A DNA stretch of 64,000 nt from Dysgonomonas sp. HGC4 (GCF_001261715.1 NZ_CVRU01000017.1:1-64000); one strand, 5' to 3'; counted from the first letter of the stretch, positions 46,659-56,378 are shown. The notes: a model not told the origin generated them from the letters alone. Numbers and translations are program-made.

Positions 46659-47309
46659 ATGAGTCATAAAATATCACCCTCACTTCTTTCTGCGGATTTT
46701 CTGAATCTTCAAAAAGATATTGAAATGTTAAATAATAGTGAAGCCGATTGGTTACATTGCGATGTAATGGATGGTGTATTTGTTCCTAATATCTCCTTTG
46801 GATTTCCCGTTTTAGAGCGAGTTAAAGAGATCGCGAAAAAGCCTTTGGATGTACATTTGATGATTGTACAACCTGAGAAGTTTATTCAGCAGGTAAAAGA
46901 TATAAATGCATATATGATGACTGTTCATTATGAAGCATGTACGCATCTTCATCGTACAGTTGGTGCAATACATGAAGCAGGAATGAAGGCCGGAGTAACG
47001 CTTAACCCTCATACACCGGTTGAACTTTTAGAGGCTATTCTAGAAGATATTGATATGGTTTTGATTATGTCAGTAAATCCTGGGTTTGGCGGACAGAAGT
47101 TTATCGAACGTTCGTTGTCTAAAGTATCACGTCTTCGAAAAATGATTAATGAGCGTAATCTTTCCACTTTGATAGAAGTGGATGGAGGAGTAAATCTTGA
47201 AACTGGAAAACGTTTACTTGATGCGGGAGCCGATGTTCTTGTTGCAGGTAATGCGGTATTTTCTGCACCGGATCCTACTCAAATGATTCATCAATTGAAG
47301 AATTTATAA
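46659..47309 (+). CDS. rpe: Ribulose-phosphate 3-epimerase
   Basis: A 216-aa TIM-barrel enzyme that interconverts ribulose-5-phosphate and xylulose-5-phosphate. Signatures are SPSLLSADF, HCDVMDGVFVPNISFG, DVHLMIVQPE, MSVNPGFGGQKF and EVDGGVN, with all the metal and catalytic residues (His and Asp pairs). It is followed 22 nt later by the comEC-like gene. A dispersed palindrome ends just before its start codon. Confidence 0.98.
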   Translation: MSHKISPSLLSADFLNLQKDIEMLNNSEADWLHCDVMDGVFVPNISFGFPVLERVKEIAKKPLDVHLMIVQPEKFIQQVKDINAYMMTVHYEACTHLHRTVGAIHEAGMKAGVTLNPHTPVELLEAILEDIDMVLIMSVNPGFGGQKFIERSLSKVSRLRKMINERNLSTLIEVDGGVNLETGKRLLDAGADVLVAGNAVFSAPDPTQMIHQLKNL

Positions 47310-47331
47310 GACTTGTTTCTGAGGTTGAGGT

Positions 47332-49287
47332 ATGGATAAAATGATGAAATCACCGTTTTTCCGATTGTTGTTACCTCTACTCTTAGGTATTGTAATTCAA
47401 TATTATTATCATATAGGGAAATGGAGTATAATTCCGATAGTTTTAGGACTTGGAATTATGCTCTATTCTTATTTTGTACCCCAAGTCAAAAGGCTAAGTT
47501 CTCAATTTGTATTTGGTTATGGTGTTTATATGATATTGTTGGGCATAGGAATAACTTCTACTATGTTGAGGCAGCAAATATCAGCTTTTACTTTTCCTGA
47601 AGTTAGTGAATCTTACACTGCTACTATTGTTGATCTACCTCAGAAAAAGCCCCGATCATATGCCTATAAAGTAAAGCTAAAAGATTCAGGTAAACTTATT
47701 GTGTGTTATTTTTCGGAAGATAATCTTCCTGAAAATCTCAAAGTAGGGGATACTTTTACTTTCTTTTCTCAAGTACAGCCTTTCAAAAGTAGGGGTAATC
47801 CTGATGAGTTTAATTATGCTCGTTACATGTATAATAAAGGATATTCGGGGATGACTTTTGTCAGATCCGATAGATGGGAAAAAGAAGAGGGCTCTTCTAA
47901 TAGCTTATTTATTAAAGCAACGCAATGTCGCCAATACATTCTTAGTATATATGAATCGCTCGACTTGACGATTGATGAATATGCGATGCTTTCTGCTCTT
48001 ACATTGGGATACACGGATGCCTTGTCGGATGAAGTCATCGAATCATTTAGAGCTACCGGTGTTGCACATATTTTAGCTGTAAGTGGTATGCACGTGATGA
48101 TTATCTTTACAGTCATTACTTCATTATTGGGTTTTATTTCGCGACATTCTAAATACCATTGGCTAAAGCAGGTAATTATTATCTTGCTTTTGTGGATGTA
48201 TGTCTTTGTGATTGGTTTTCCACCCTCGGCTCTTCGGGCTTGTATTATGCTTACCGTGTTTTGTGTCGCTTCTATCCGAAAGGTAAGGAGTTATTCGTAT
48301 AATACACTTTTCGTAACAGCTTTTTTGATGCTCGTATGGAATCCTCTCTGGCTTTTCGATATGGGATTTCAACTGAGCTTTCTTGCAGTATTATCAATGC
48401 TCTTCTTTATGCCCATATTCTCTAAAATAATACCAGTTAGAAATAAGTATCTAAGATACTTCCGAGATATATTTAATGTTTCGTTATCTGTGCAATTGGG
48501 AGTATTTCCTCTATGTTTATACTATTTCGGAACTTTTCCTGTGTATTTCTTTATAACCAATCTCATTATTATACCTCTCATAACACTTGCTATTTATGAT
48601 GCAGTTCTTGTTTTGTTCTTATCTATAATAGGGCTTTTTAATACTTCTGTGGCTAGTTTTCTGTGTTATCTGCCGATTCAATTCTTCAAATTATTAGTAA
48701 AGGGTACTACTGCTGTTGCTTCATTCTTTGAGCATTTACCTTTTGCTTCGTTGCAGGGGTTAAAGCCGTCTTTTATAGGTCTGATTTTGTTATGGATTAT
48801 AGTTATATCAATGAGCTACTTTTTAGTAAAGAGAAAATCAAAAGCCTTGATTACATCTTTGATCTGTGTTTTAGTCCTTATAGGTTTAGGAATCAAGCGT
48901 ACTATTGATGATAAGAATACGTTAGTTGTATATAATAGAGCAAAATCAACACAAATAATATATCATATTGGATATTCAGCAGAAGAGATAACCGGTGTAG
49001 ACGGTCATCAACTTATATGTTTGAATGGATTGAAATATTTGATAGTCTCAAAAGATACATGGAAAAATAAGGTGTCTTCTCAAAAAATGAGGGTGGATTA
49101 CCTGCATCTGGTCGAAAATAATTCTTTGTCTTTATATTCTCTGAATCAGGTGTTTGCTTTTGATAAGGTTATATTGGATAGTTCCTTATCTGAGAAAACT
49201 TTAAAAAGATTTGTGTTAGAATGTGAAAAATTACGAATTCCGTATTACGATGTAAGTAATAATGGAGTTTTACGGATATTTTTTTAG
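47332..49287 (+). CDS. ComEC/Rec2-family DNA-uptake membrane protein, without nuclease domain
   Basis: A 651-aa inner-membrane protein. A DUF4131-like N-terminal region with two or three helices is followed by a soluble OB-like part. The competence core has the signature GVAHILAVSGMHVMIIF and FPPSALRACIMLTVFCVASI, then many helices up to about 525. The C-terminal ~120 residues carry no HxHxDH metallo-beta-lactamase motif, unlike Bacillus ComEC. The family forms the channel for single-stranded DNA import; the trait of natural competence is not proven for this organism. Confidence 0.87.
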   Translation: MDKMMKSPFFRLLLPLLLGIVIQYYYHIGKWSIIPIVLGLGIMLYSYFVPQVKRLSSQFVFGYGVYMILLGIGITSTMLRQQISAFTFPEVSESYTATIVDLPQKKPRSYAYKVKLKDSGKLIVCYFSEDNLPENLKVGDTFTFFSQVQPFKSRGNPDEFNYARYMYNKGYSGMTFVRSDRWEKEEGSSNSLFIKATQCRQYILSIYESLDLTIDEYAMLSALTLGYTDALSDEVIESFRATGVAHILAVSGMHVMIIFTVITSLLGFISRHSKYHWLKQVIIILLLWMYVFVIGFPPSALRACIMLTVFCVASIRKVRSYSYNTLFVTAFLMLVWNPLWLFDMGFQLSFLAVLSMLFFMPIFSKIIPVRNKYLRYFRDIFNVSLSVQLGVFPLCLYYFGTFPVYFFITNLIIIPLITLAIYDAVLVLFLSIIGLFNTSVASFLCYLPIQFFKLLVKGTTAVASFFEHLPFASLQGLKPSFIGLILLWIIVISMSYFLVKRKSKALITSLICVLVLIGLGIKRTIDDKNTLVVYNRAKSTQIIYHIGYSAEEITGVDGHQLICLNGLKYLIVSKDTWKNKVSSQKMRVDYLHLVENNSLSLYSLNQVFAFDKVILDSSLSEKTLKRFVLECEKLRIPYYDVSNNGVLRIFF

Positions 49288-49295
49288 TATTTTTG
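49288..49295 (+). promoter_or_regulatory. -7 element of the DHH gene
   Basis: TATTTTTG directly after the comEC stop codon, 110 nt before the DHH start. No -33 TTTG was found. A hairpin (TTTGCTAT with ATAGCAAA, about 49328-49353) lies in the leader. Confidence 0.45.
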
Positions 49296-49405
49296 CACAA
49301 TTGTGTTTTAACTAAGGCCGTAGGCTATTTGCTATTTTAATAAGTATAGCAAACACAGTTTGTTGTAGTAGAATTTAAGTAGCAAAATATATCACTTTAC
49401 TTGCA

Positions 49406-50458
49406 ATGTTTACAAAAATAATAGATCAGGATAAGATAACTAAAGTAGCGGATTTAATTGATAAGGCAGACAAGGCTATCATCGTGACACATGTTTCGCC
49501 GGATGGAGATGCTATCGGCTCTTCTTTAGGGTTATATCATTATCTGATCGATCAGGGATTGGATGCAACCATAATAGTGCCTAACGAATTTCCTTATTTC
49601 CTGAAATGGCTTAAAGGGGCAAAGGATATTCTTATTTATGAGAAATATTCAGAGTTCGCAGAAAAACTGATTAGTGAAACTGACCTTATCTTCTGTTTAG
49701 ACTTTAATGTTTTGAGCCGTATCAAAAATGTAGGAGTTGCTGTTGAGGCTTCTAAGGCGAAGAAAGTATTAGTGGATCATCATCCATATCCATCAGAATT
49801 TAGTGATGTATGTATCTCTCATCCAGAGATTTCATCAACCAGCGAATTGGTCTTTAGACTGATATGTCGTATGGGCGATTTTGAAATGATGAGCAGAGAT
49901 TCGGCAGAGGCTATTTATATGGGAATGATGACCGATACGGGTGCATTTACGTATAACTCGAATGATGCGCAGATATATTATATTATAGCACAGCTTCTGA
50001 ATAAAGGAATAGATAAAGATTACATTTATTCTAAAGTCTATCATAGTTATACAGCCGATCGCTATCGTATGATGGGGCATATGCTGTCGGAACGGATGAA
50101 GATTTATGAAGAGTACGGTGCCGGATTAATATGGTTAGATAATGAAGATCAAAAGCGATTTAATTCTCAAAAAGGAGATACCGAAGGCTTTGCCAATCTT
50201 CCGTTAAATATAAAAGGAGTAACTTTCGCCGTTTTTTTACGTGAAGATGATGATATGATTAAAGTCTCGCTTCGTTCGCAAGGAGATTTTCCCTGTAATA
50301 CATTTGCTTCACAGTGTTTCAATGGTGGAGGACATTTAAATGCATCAGGTGGTGAATTTTTTGGTTCATTAGTGGAGGCGATAGATCTTTTTGAACGTAC
50401 TTTGCCAGAATATGCTGATTTGTTGATAAATAATAAGAATAATCTAGAGAAAAAATGA
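49406..50458 (+). CDS. DHH-family phosphoesterase, NrnA-like
   Basis: A 350-aa protein of the DHH/DHHA1 family. The metal-binding motifs are HVSPDGDAIGSSLGL (motif I), CLDFNVL, and VDHHPYP (the DHH). The substrate-binding GGGHLNASGG is near the C-terminus. NrnA homologues degrade short oligoribonucleotides (nanoRNA) and dephosphorylate pAp. The stop overlaps the next gene's start by 4 nt (ATGA). Confidence 0.93.
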   Translation: MFTKIIDQDKITKVADLIDKADKAIIVTHVSPDGDAIGSSLGLYHYLIDQGLDATIIVPNEFPYFLKWLKGAKDILIYEKYSEFAEKLISETDLIFCLDFNVLSRIKNVGVAVEASKAKKVLVDHHPYPSEFSDVCISHPEISSTSELVFRLICRMGDFEMMSRDSAEAIYMGMMTDTGAFTYNSNDAQIYYIIAQLLNKGIDKDYIYSKVYHSYTADRYRMMGHMLSERMKIYEEYGAGLIWLDNEDQKRFNSQKGDTEGFANLPLNIKGVTFAVFLREDDDMIKVSLRSQGDFPCNTFASQCFNGGGHLNASGGEFFGSLVEAIDLFERTLPEYADLLINNKNNLEKK

Positions 50459-51036
50459 AAAAAGTACTAGGTCTGGTTTGCTTTGTTATTGGATTGTGTA
50501 TTGCATTTGGGGCTTGTAGTAGCACTGAGACATACGCAGATAAATTAAAAAAGGAACGTAAAAATATTGCCCGTTTCATTAACGAAAATAATATAACTGT
50601 TAGAAGTGACTATCCTGCTAGTGGGGTTTTTGCCGAAAATGAGTTTTTTAGAGATCCTGCTACAGGTGTTTATATCCATGTGATTGATTCGGGTAATGGT
50701 GTTAGAGCAAACGCCGCTAAGCGTTCAGTTATAAATGTAAGATGTAACGATGCTCTTTTGTTGCCTTCGGATACTGTTGCCGGAAATAATATCGCTGGAT
50801 TTCAACCTATACAATTCACTTATGGTATAGTTGCTACTTATACAGGTGTGAATAGTGCAAATATGCATGACTATGTTTTATTATCGGCAGGTATTGTTGC
50901 ACCTCTAAAGTTTGTAGGAGAGAATGCAAGGGTTAGTCTAATTGTTCCTTTTGCTCAGGGTTCTACTTATCAGGGCTCTAGTTTTCAGGCATTGTACTAT
51001 CCAATGTTACATTATACGAGAATTATTAACAACTAA
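50455..51036 (+). CDS. DUF4827-type lipoprotein
   Basis: A 193-aa lipoprotein (lipobox AFGAC, Cys21). SSTETYADKLKKERKNIARF, FINENNITV, and the closing YQGSSFQALYYPMLHY match the DUF4827 group of Bacteroidota lipoproteins, which is thought to have an FKBP-like fold. No activity has been shown that I know of. Translationally coupled to the DHH gene and 13 nt before glmM. Confidence 0.85.
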   Translation: MKKVLGLVCFVIGLCIAFGACSSTETYADKLKKERKNIARFINENNITVRSDYPASGVFAENEFFRDPATGVYIHVIDSGNGVRANAAKRSVINVRCNDALLLPSDTVAGNNIAGFQPIQFTYGIVATYTGVNSANMHDYVLLSAGIVAPLKFVGENARVSLIVPFAQGSTYQGSSFQALYYPMLHYTRIINN

Positions 51037-51049
51037 TCTATAGGTTATT

Positions 51050-52435
51050 ATGGCATTAATTAAATCAATATCAGGTATCAGAGGTACCATTGGCGGATAT
51101 GCTGGTGAAGGACTGAATCCTCTTGATGCTGTTAAATTTGTGTCGGCTTATGCCACTTTTATTCGGAAAAACACAACAGCTACTAGCAATAAAATAGTAG
51201 TTGGCAGAGATGCTCGTATTTCGGGAGCTATGATGGAGCAAGTCGTTGTAGGTACGCTTATGGGAATAGGCTTTGATGTTGTAAACATAGGGTTGGCAAC
51301 CACTCCTACAACAGAATTGGCTACTGCAATGGAAGGTGCTTGTGGTGGGATTATTCTTACAGCAAGTCACAATCCACGACAATGGAATGCTTTGAAGCTT
51401 CTTAATCAAAATGGAGAGTTCCTTAATGCTGAAGAAGGTGCTGAAGTGCTGCGCATTGCTGAAGCTGAGGAATTTGTTTTTGCAGATGTTGATCATTTGG
51501 GGAAAATAACCCAAAAAGACTATACGGATGCACATATTAAGGCAGTGCTCGATCTAAAATTGGTAGATGTTGCTGCAATTAAAGCTGCTAACTTTAAAGT
51601 AGCTATAGATTGTGTTAACTCGGTTGGAGGAATAGTTGTGCCTAAGCTTCTTAAAGCTTTAGGTGTAAATGATATAGTAGAGCTCAACTGTGAGCCTACA
51701 GGTGATTTCGCTCATAATCCTGAGCCTCTGGCTGAAAACTTGACTGAAATATCGGGTTTGATGAAGTCAGGAAAAGCGGATATTGGTATCGTTGTAGATC
51801 CTGATGTTGACCGTTTGGCATTAGTGGATGAAAAAGGTGAAATGTTTGGCGAAGAATATACTTTAGTTGCTGTTGCCGATTATGTGTTGAAGCATACTCC
51901 GGGTAATACGGTATCCAATTTAAGTTCAAGTCGCGCATTGCGTGATGTAACCAATCGCTATGGTATGCAGTATAATGCAGCCGCAGTGGGAGAAGTGAAC
52001 GTAACTACAAAGATGAAAGAAACCAATGCTGTTATTGGTGGAGAAGGTAATGGAGGGGTTATATATCCTACTAGCCATTATGGACGTGACTCTTTAGTAG
52101 GTATTGCATTGTTTTTAACTCATTTGGCTCACGAGAAGAAAACGGTAAGCGAGTTGCGTGCAACTTATCCCGAATACTATATTGCAAAACAAAAAATAGA
52201 GTTAACTCCCGAAATTGATGTTGATGCCATATTGAAAGCTGTGAAAGAGAAGTTTTCGTCTTATGATGTAACTGATATTGATGGGGTGAAAATTGATTTC
52301 CCTGATAAATGGGTGCATTTGCGTAAGTCGAATACCGAACCGATTATTCGTATTTATTCAGAGGCTTCAACAATGGAGGATGCTGAATTTGCTGGTGCTG
52401 AAATTATTGAAATTATAAAATCGTTAGCGAAATAG
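51050..52435 (+). CDS. glmM: Phosphoglucosamine mutase (phosphohexomutase family)
   Basis: A 461-aa enzyme of the alpha-D-phosphohexomutase family. The phosphoserine is Ser106 (LTASHNPRQWN). The metal site is VDPDVDRLALVD (about residue 250), the sugar-binding loop GGEGNGGVIYP (about 330) and the phosphate-binding loop RKSNTEPIIRIY near the C-terminus. GlmM makes glucosamine-1-phosphate for peptidoglycan and LPS; phosphomannomutase activity is also possible. Closes a unit that starts at the DHH gene. Confidence 0.92.
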   Translation: MALIKSISGIRGTIGGYAGEGLNPLDAVKFVSAYATFIRKNTTATSNKIVVGRDARISGAMMEQVVVGTLMGIGFDVVNIGLATTPTTELATAMEGACGGIILTASHNPRQWNALKLLNQNGEFLNAEEGAEVLRIAEAEEFVFADVDHLGKITQKDYTDAHIKAVLDLKLVDVAAIKAANFKVAIDCVNSVGGIVVPKLLKALGVNDIVELNCEPTGDFAHNPEPLAENLTEISGLMKSGKADIGIVVDPDVDRLALVDEKGEMFGEEYTLVAVADYVLKHTPGNTVSNLSSSRALRDVTNRYGMQYNAAAVGEVNVTTKMKETNAVIGGEGNGGVIYPTSHYGRDSLVGIALFLTHLAHEKKTVSELRATYPEYYIAKQKIELTPEIDVDAILKAVKEKFSSYDVTDIDGVKIDFPDKWVHLRKSNTEPIIRIYSEASTMEDAEFAGAEIIEIIKSLAK

Positions 52436-52457
52436 ACTTTCGATAAAGTAAATAGAA

Positions 52458-52497
52458 TCGGCTTGTATCATTACAAAAATGATACAGGTCGATTTTT
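52458..52497 (+). terminator. Terminator after glmM
   Basis: A 13-bp stem (CGGCTTGTATCAT with ATGATACAGGTCG, two wobble-type pairs), loop TACAAAA, followed by ATTTTT. Confidence 0.85.
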
Positions 52498-52619
52498 CCG
52501 TCTGAAAAGACAGGCATATTATTACAAATACTTACTCACTCCATAAGTTTTTAATGTTATATTTCGGATGTAAAAGGAGTATTGAATGAAACTTGCAGAA
52601 ACATAATAGGTTAAATTAG

Positions 52620-53456
52620 ATGAAGGAGAAACTAATCAGTGTCGACGAAATTCGCAACATACATCCTATCTTTAGAGGACGCTTTGGGAATATTCTTATT
52701 AAGATAGCGATGAGCCTTACAGGTTTAAATAAGGTTAATCGAATTTATGACACATCTAAGCAATATGAAGGTGTTGATTTTTGCAATCATCTTTTAAAAG
52801 ATGTCGGTGTAAATATAGTAGTTGAGAATCCCGAAGTCTTGAATCAATTTGAGGGGCAGGCATTTATTACTGTATCTAACCATGCGTATGGACATATTGA
52901 TGGAATTACAGCAATTGATGTGGTCGGCTCTATACGACCAGACTACAAGATGATGGTTAATTTCATTTTAGGGATGATAGATACTATGTCGATGCACTTT
53001 ATTGCGGTTAATCCTTATCAGAGTGGAAAGCTTGCTAGTAAGTCAAGTCTCGATGGTGTAAAGCAATGTATAAGCCATATAAAAGGAGGTCATCCACTCG
53101 GTTTTTTTCCCGCAGGTGCAGTATCAAAGACTAAGATAAGAAAAGGTAAAATGATTGTTAGAGATAGAGAATGGCAACCATCGGTTATAAAGCTGATTAA
53201 GGGATCTAAAGTTCCTGTTGTACCTATGTATTTTAGTGGGAAGAATTCTTGGTTTTTCAACATTCTTGATCTTATTGATTGGCGATTACGTAGTTTGCGC
53301 TTAGGGCATGAGGTATATAATAAGAAAGGAAAAACAATTCGTGTTGTTTTTGGAGAACCCATTATGCCGGATGAAATAGCTAAGCATACCGATCTAGAGG
53401 AGCTTGGTAACTTTCTAAAGGATAAAACTTATGCTTTGGCTAAAGACGGAGAATAA
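52620..53456 (+). CDS. Lysophospholipid acyltransferase family protein
   Basis: A 278-aa membrane-associated acyltransferase of the PlsC superfamily. The catalytic motif is an NHxxxxxD form (SNHAYGHIDGI), as found in Bacteroidota enzymes. LGFFPAGAVSKTKIRKGKM corresponds to the substrate-binding block, and VPVVPMYFSGKNSWFFNILD to the later motifs. It may act on phospholipids or on aminolipids; the acceptor is unknown. Single-gene unit. Confidence 0.87.
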   Translation: MKEKLISVDEIRNIHPIFRGRFGNILIKIAMSLTGLNKVNRIYDTSKQYEGVDFCNHLLKDVGVNIVVENPEVLNQFEGQAFITVSNHAYGHIDGITAIDVVGSIRPDYKMMVNFILGMIDTMSMHFIAVNPYQSGKLASKSSLDGVKQCISHIKGGHPLGFFPAGAVSKTKIRKGKMIVRDREWQPSVIKLIKGSKVPVVPMYFSGKNSWFFNILDLIDWRLRSLRLGHEVYNKKGKTIRVVFGEPIMPDEIAKHTDLEELGNFLKDKTYALAKDGE

Positions 53457-53595
53457 ATATAAAGAGTCAAATGTTTTTATTTTTTATATAGAAATATAAG
53501 GTGATACTCTGATGAAACAGGAATGGATTATCATCTGTGATGTTTTCCGATAAATATTCTGCCTTATTTAAAGAAGCTTCTTTTTAGGAGGTTCG

Positions 53596-53628
53596 TTTGT
53601 TTGAGATCAAATTAAATATGTAAATTTG
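53596..53628 (+). promoter_or_regulatory. Promoter of the sigma-54-activator gene
   Basis: TTTG at 53596-53599 or 53600-53603, and -7 TAAATTTG at 53621-53628 (spacing 21 or 17 nt). The -7 element is overlapped by a palindrome (53625-53645). Confidence 0.6.
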
Positions 53629-53645
53629 TCAGTATAGCTGACAAA
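53625..53645. promoter_or_regulatory. Palindrome over the -7 element, candidate operator
   Basis: TTTGTCAG (53625-53632) and CTGACAAA (53638-53645) are exact inverted repeats with a 5-nt spacer. The left arm shares TTTG with the -7 element. This geometry suits a dimeric regulator that blocks RNA polymerase. It could equally be an mRNA 5' hairpin. Confidence 0.6.
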
Positions 53646-53664
53646 GCACTTATAATTATACGAT

Positions 53665-54939
53665 ATGGCAAAACCCGATATGCAACAGGTAAAGCAACGA
53701 TTTGGAATTATAGGCAATAGTCCCGATTTGAACAGAGCTATTGATATAGCTTTGCAGGTTGCGCCCACAGATATGTCTGTGTTGGTGACAGGAGAGAGTG
53801 GAGTCGGAAAGGAAAGTTTCCCGCAGATTATCCATCAGTTTAGTCGCCGTAAGCATGGTACTTATATCGCAGTAAACTGTGGCTCTATTCCGGAAGGAAC
53901 AATCGATTCAGAGTTATTCGGGCATGAGAAAGGTTCTTTTACAGGAGCTACAGGCGAACGTAAGGGATACTTTGAAGTTGCCAATGGAGGAACTCTATTT
54001 CTGGATGAGGTAGGGGAGCTTCCTTTATCTACTCAGGCTCGTTTGTTACGTGTTCTGGAAAGTGGAGAGTATATGAAAGTAGGCTCTTCGAAAGTGGAGA
54101 AAACCGATGTGCGAGTAGTTGCTGCAACCAATCTGGATATGGTGACAGCTACGGCAAACGGAAGGTTTCGCGAAGATTTATATTATCGTTTAAATACTGT
54201 TCCGATTCGTGTACCAGCATTACGAGAGCGTAAGGATGATATTCCTCTACTATTCAGGAAATTTGCGAGCGAATGTGCCGAAAAATATCAAATGCCATCT
54301 ATTGCTTTAACTGCTGATGCACGCGAAGTTTTGAAGAATTACAGATGGCCGGGAAATGTGCGTCAACTAAAAAATATAACAGAACAAATTTCCATTATCG
54401 AACAGGTGAGAGAAATTGGCTCTGATATATTAAAACAATATCTTCCTGCAAACGAAGTAGGTATCGTACCCATAGGGACTATCAATGCAGGCGGAACTGA
54501 TAATAAGTTGTTTAATAGCGAGCGTGAAATTCTCTATCAAGTGCTTTTTGATATGAGAAAAGATATGAATGAATTAAAGAAGGTTGTGCATGATCTGATT
54601 GCCGGTAAAGATTCTTCTCATTTAGGAAGTGAATCGGTAATTCCTACATCATCTGCATTTACTGTGATTGATAAAGATACAAATACGAACATAACAGTTC
54701 CCGTTAAATATAATGAGAATCCATCTGTAGCCTCTCTTCCTATATCGAAAGATGCAGAGGATATAGACTCCAACGATTATGAAGAGGAAGCTGTTTCGCT
54801 TCAGGATGTGGAGAAGGATATGATTAAAAAAGCTCTAGAGCGCCATAGTGGAAAACGTAAATATGCGGCTCAGGATTTAAAAATATCGGAGCGTACATTG
54901 TATCGAAAAATCAAAGAATACAATTTAGAGAATTTATGA
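53665..54939 (+). CDS. Sigma-54-dependent transcriptional activator without receiver domain
   Basis: A 424-aa AAA+ activator. The sigma-54 interaction domain starts near residue 20. Walker A is TGESGVGKES, the sigma-54 contact loop is GSFTGA (usual GAFTGA), Walker B is GGTLFLDEVGEL, and the sensor II part is YRWPGNVRQLKN. A ~100-residue spacer leads to a Fis-type helix-turn-helix at the end (KRKYAAQDLKISERTLYRKI). There is no receiver or GAF domain, so activity is probably controlled by its level or by a partner. Its stop overlaps the lptE start by 4 nt. Confidence 0.93.
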   Translation: MAKPDMQQVKQRFGIIGNSPDLNRAIDIALQVAPTDMSVLVTGESGVGKESFPQIIHQFSRRKHGTYIAVNCGSIPEGTIDSELFGHEKGSFTGATGERKGYFEVANGGTLFLDEVGELPLSTQARLLRVLESGEYMKVGSSKVEKTDVRVVAATNLDMVTATANGRFREDLYYRLNTVPIRVPALRERKDDIPLLFRKFASECAEKYQMPSIALTADAREVLKNYRWPGNVRQLKNITEQISIIEQVREIGSDILKQYLPANEVGIVPIGTINAGGTDNKLFNSEREILYQVLFDMRKDMNELKKVVHDLIAGKDSSHLGSESVIPTSSAFTVIDKDTNTNITVPVKYNENPSVASLPISKDAEDIDSNDYEEEAVSLQDVEKDMIKKALERHSGKRKYAAQDLKISERTLYRKIKEYNLENL

Positions 54940-55442
54940 GAAAACTGATTTCTTGCTTATTAATATTAGTAGTTGCTGTATCGTGTCGTATTTCGTATCA
55001 GTTTAATGGTGCATCGATTGATTATAGTAAGATAAAGACTTTAGAAATTAAAGATTTTCAGAATCAAGCCAGACTAGTATATCCTCAGTTGTCACAAGAG
55101 TTTAGTGAGCATATGAGAGATGTGTTTCTTCGAAATACAAAACTTCAGTTAGTTACAAACAGAGTTGCTGACCTTGAGATAGAAGGAGAGATTATAGGTT
55201 ATGATCTTATGCCTTTGGCCGTTCAGGATGGTCAATTTGCATCGCAAACGCGTTTGACGATGACCGTAAGAATGCGTTTTCATAATAACGTAAATCCTCA
55301 AGAGGATAAAGAGGAAACTTTCTCTGCTTATCAGAATTTCGATAGTAATAAGATGTTGACGGACATAGAGGCCGAGCTGGTAGAAGAATTGAATAAGGAG
55401 ATTGTAGACCAGATATTTAATGCGACAATGGCAAATTGGTAA
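54936..55442 (+). CDS. lptE: LptE-family LPS-assembly lipoprotein
   Basis: A 168-aa lipoprotein (lipobox VAVSC, Cys17). The body resembles LptE-family proteins of Bacteroidota (CRISYQFNGASIDYSKIKTL, then LVTNRVADLEIEGEIIGYDL, and a final amphipathic helix EELNKEIVDQIFN). It would plug LptD in the outer membrane. It is coupled to the activator gene and precedes a TPR-like gene by 31 nt. The name rests on family resemblance and synteny. Confidence 0.82.
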   Translation: MRKLISCLLILVVAVSCRISYQFNGASIDYSKIKTLEIKDFQNQARLVYPQLSQEFSEHMRDVFLRNTKLQLVTNRVADLEIEGEIIGYDLMPLAVQDGQFASQTRLTMTVRMRFHNNVNPQEDKEETFSAYQNFDSNKMLTDIEAELVEELNKEIVDQIFNATMANW

Positions 55443-55473
55443 TATATATAATACCTGAAAATACGAGAAGGCT

Positions 55474-56373
55474 ATGAATATAAAGGATTTTTATGAATTG
55501 GTTGAATTGAAGAAAGAGCCAGATGCTTCTATGCTTCTTAAATTACAACTATTGACGAAAAAATACCCGTTTTTTCAAGCTGGATTATATACTTATATAA
55601 AGTGTTTGCATGTTTGCGAATCGGATAGTTTTTCCTCGGAACTAAATAGATTAGCTCCTTTTGTAATGGATAGGAAGGCGCTGTTTTATTATGTAATGAG
55701 TGCCGAATATAAAGAATTTCAGAAACAAACGGGGCATACCCTATCCGAGAGCCGTACCAATGTGCTAATAAGCGCATTTTTTGAGACTCTGGATAACGTG
55801 GATGAACAACGAGAACTGGAGCATGCTATAATAAATTCGAGTATGGCTTCTCTTGATTACTTTTCATATCTCGAGTCCTCTGAAGATACAGCACTTGATG
55901 AGAAGGTTAATGTTGATAGTATCCCTTCGTTTTCGATAGAGGATATAGATATTCATAATAAAGGAACGGAAGAGGCTATTGTATCTGATGATATAGAGAC
56001 AGAACTTGAAATTGTAGAGGAACTTGAATCTTTTGAAGATACTGTTCAACTGAAGCATCAGAGTATTATTGATAGCTTTATGACTAAAGCTCAGGATAAA
56101 GAAAGCCTGCGAATCACTTTTGATCCATCAATCGAAGATAATTTATATGATGGAGACGATGTGCCTTTACAGGATGAAACAGAGGAGGAATTGGATGATG
56201 ATTTCTTTTTTACGCAAACTCTTGCTAATATTTATATTAAACAGAAGAAATATAACCGTGCATATGAAATTATTAAGCGTTTGAGCTTGAATTATCCCGA
56301 AAAAAATATTTACTTTGCAGACCAATTATCATTTTTAGAAAAAGTAATAAAAAATTCGAATAAAAATAAATAA
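55474..56373 (+). CDS. TPR-like hypothetical protein
   Basis: A 299-aa, very acidic protein, probably cytoplasmic. The N-terminal ~130 residues are helical (DFYELVELKKEPDASMLLKL, FFQAGLYTYIKCLHVCES). A disordered acidic middle (about 150-240) leads to a TPR-like end (TQTLANIYIKQKKYNRAYEI, IKRLSLNYPEKNIYFADQLS). It lies between lptE and secG, an order I recall from other Bacteroidales. Function unknown. Confidence 0.82.
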   Translation: MNIKDFYELVELKKEPDASMLLKLQLLTKKYPFFQAGLYTYIKCLHVCESDSFSSELNRLAPFVMDRKALFYYVMSAEYKEFQKQTGHTLSESRTNVLISAFFETLDNVDEQRELEHAIINSSMASLDYFSYLESSEDTALDEKVNVDSIPSFSIEDIDIHNKGTEEAIVSDDIETELEIVEELESFEDTVQLKHQSIIDSFMTKAQDKESLRITFDPSIEDNLYDGDDVPLQDETEEELDDDFFFTQTLANIYIKQKKYNRAYEIIKRLSLNYPEKNIYFADQLSFLEKVIKNSNKNK

Positions 56374-56378
56374 AAGAT

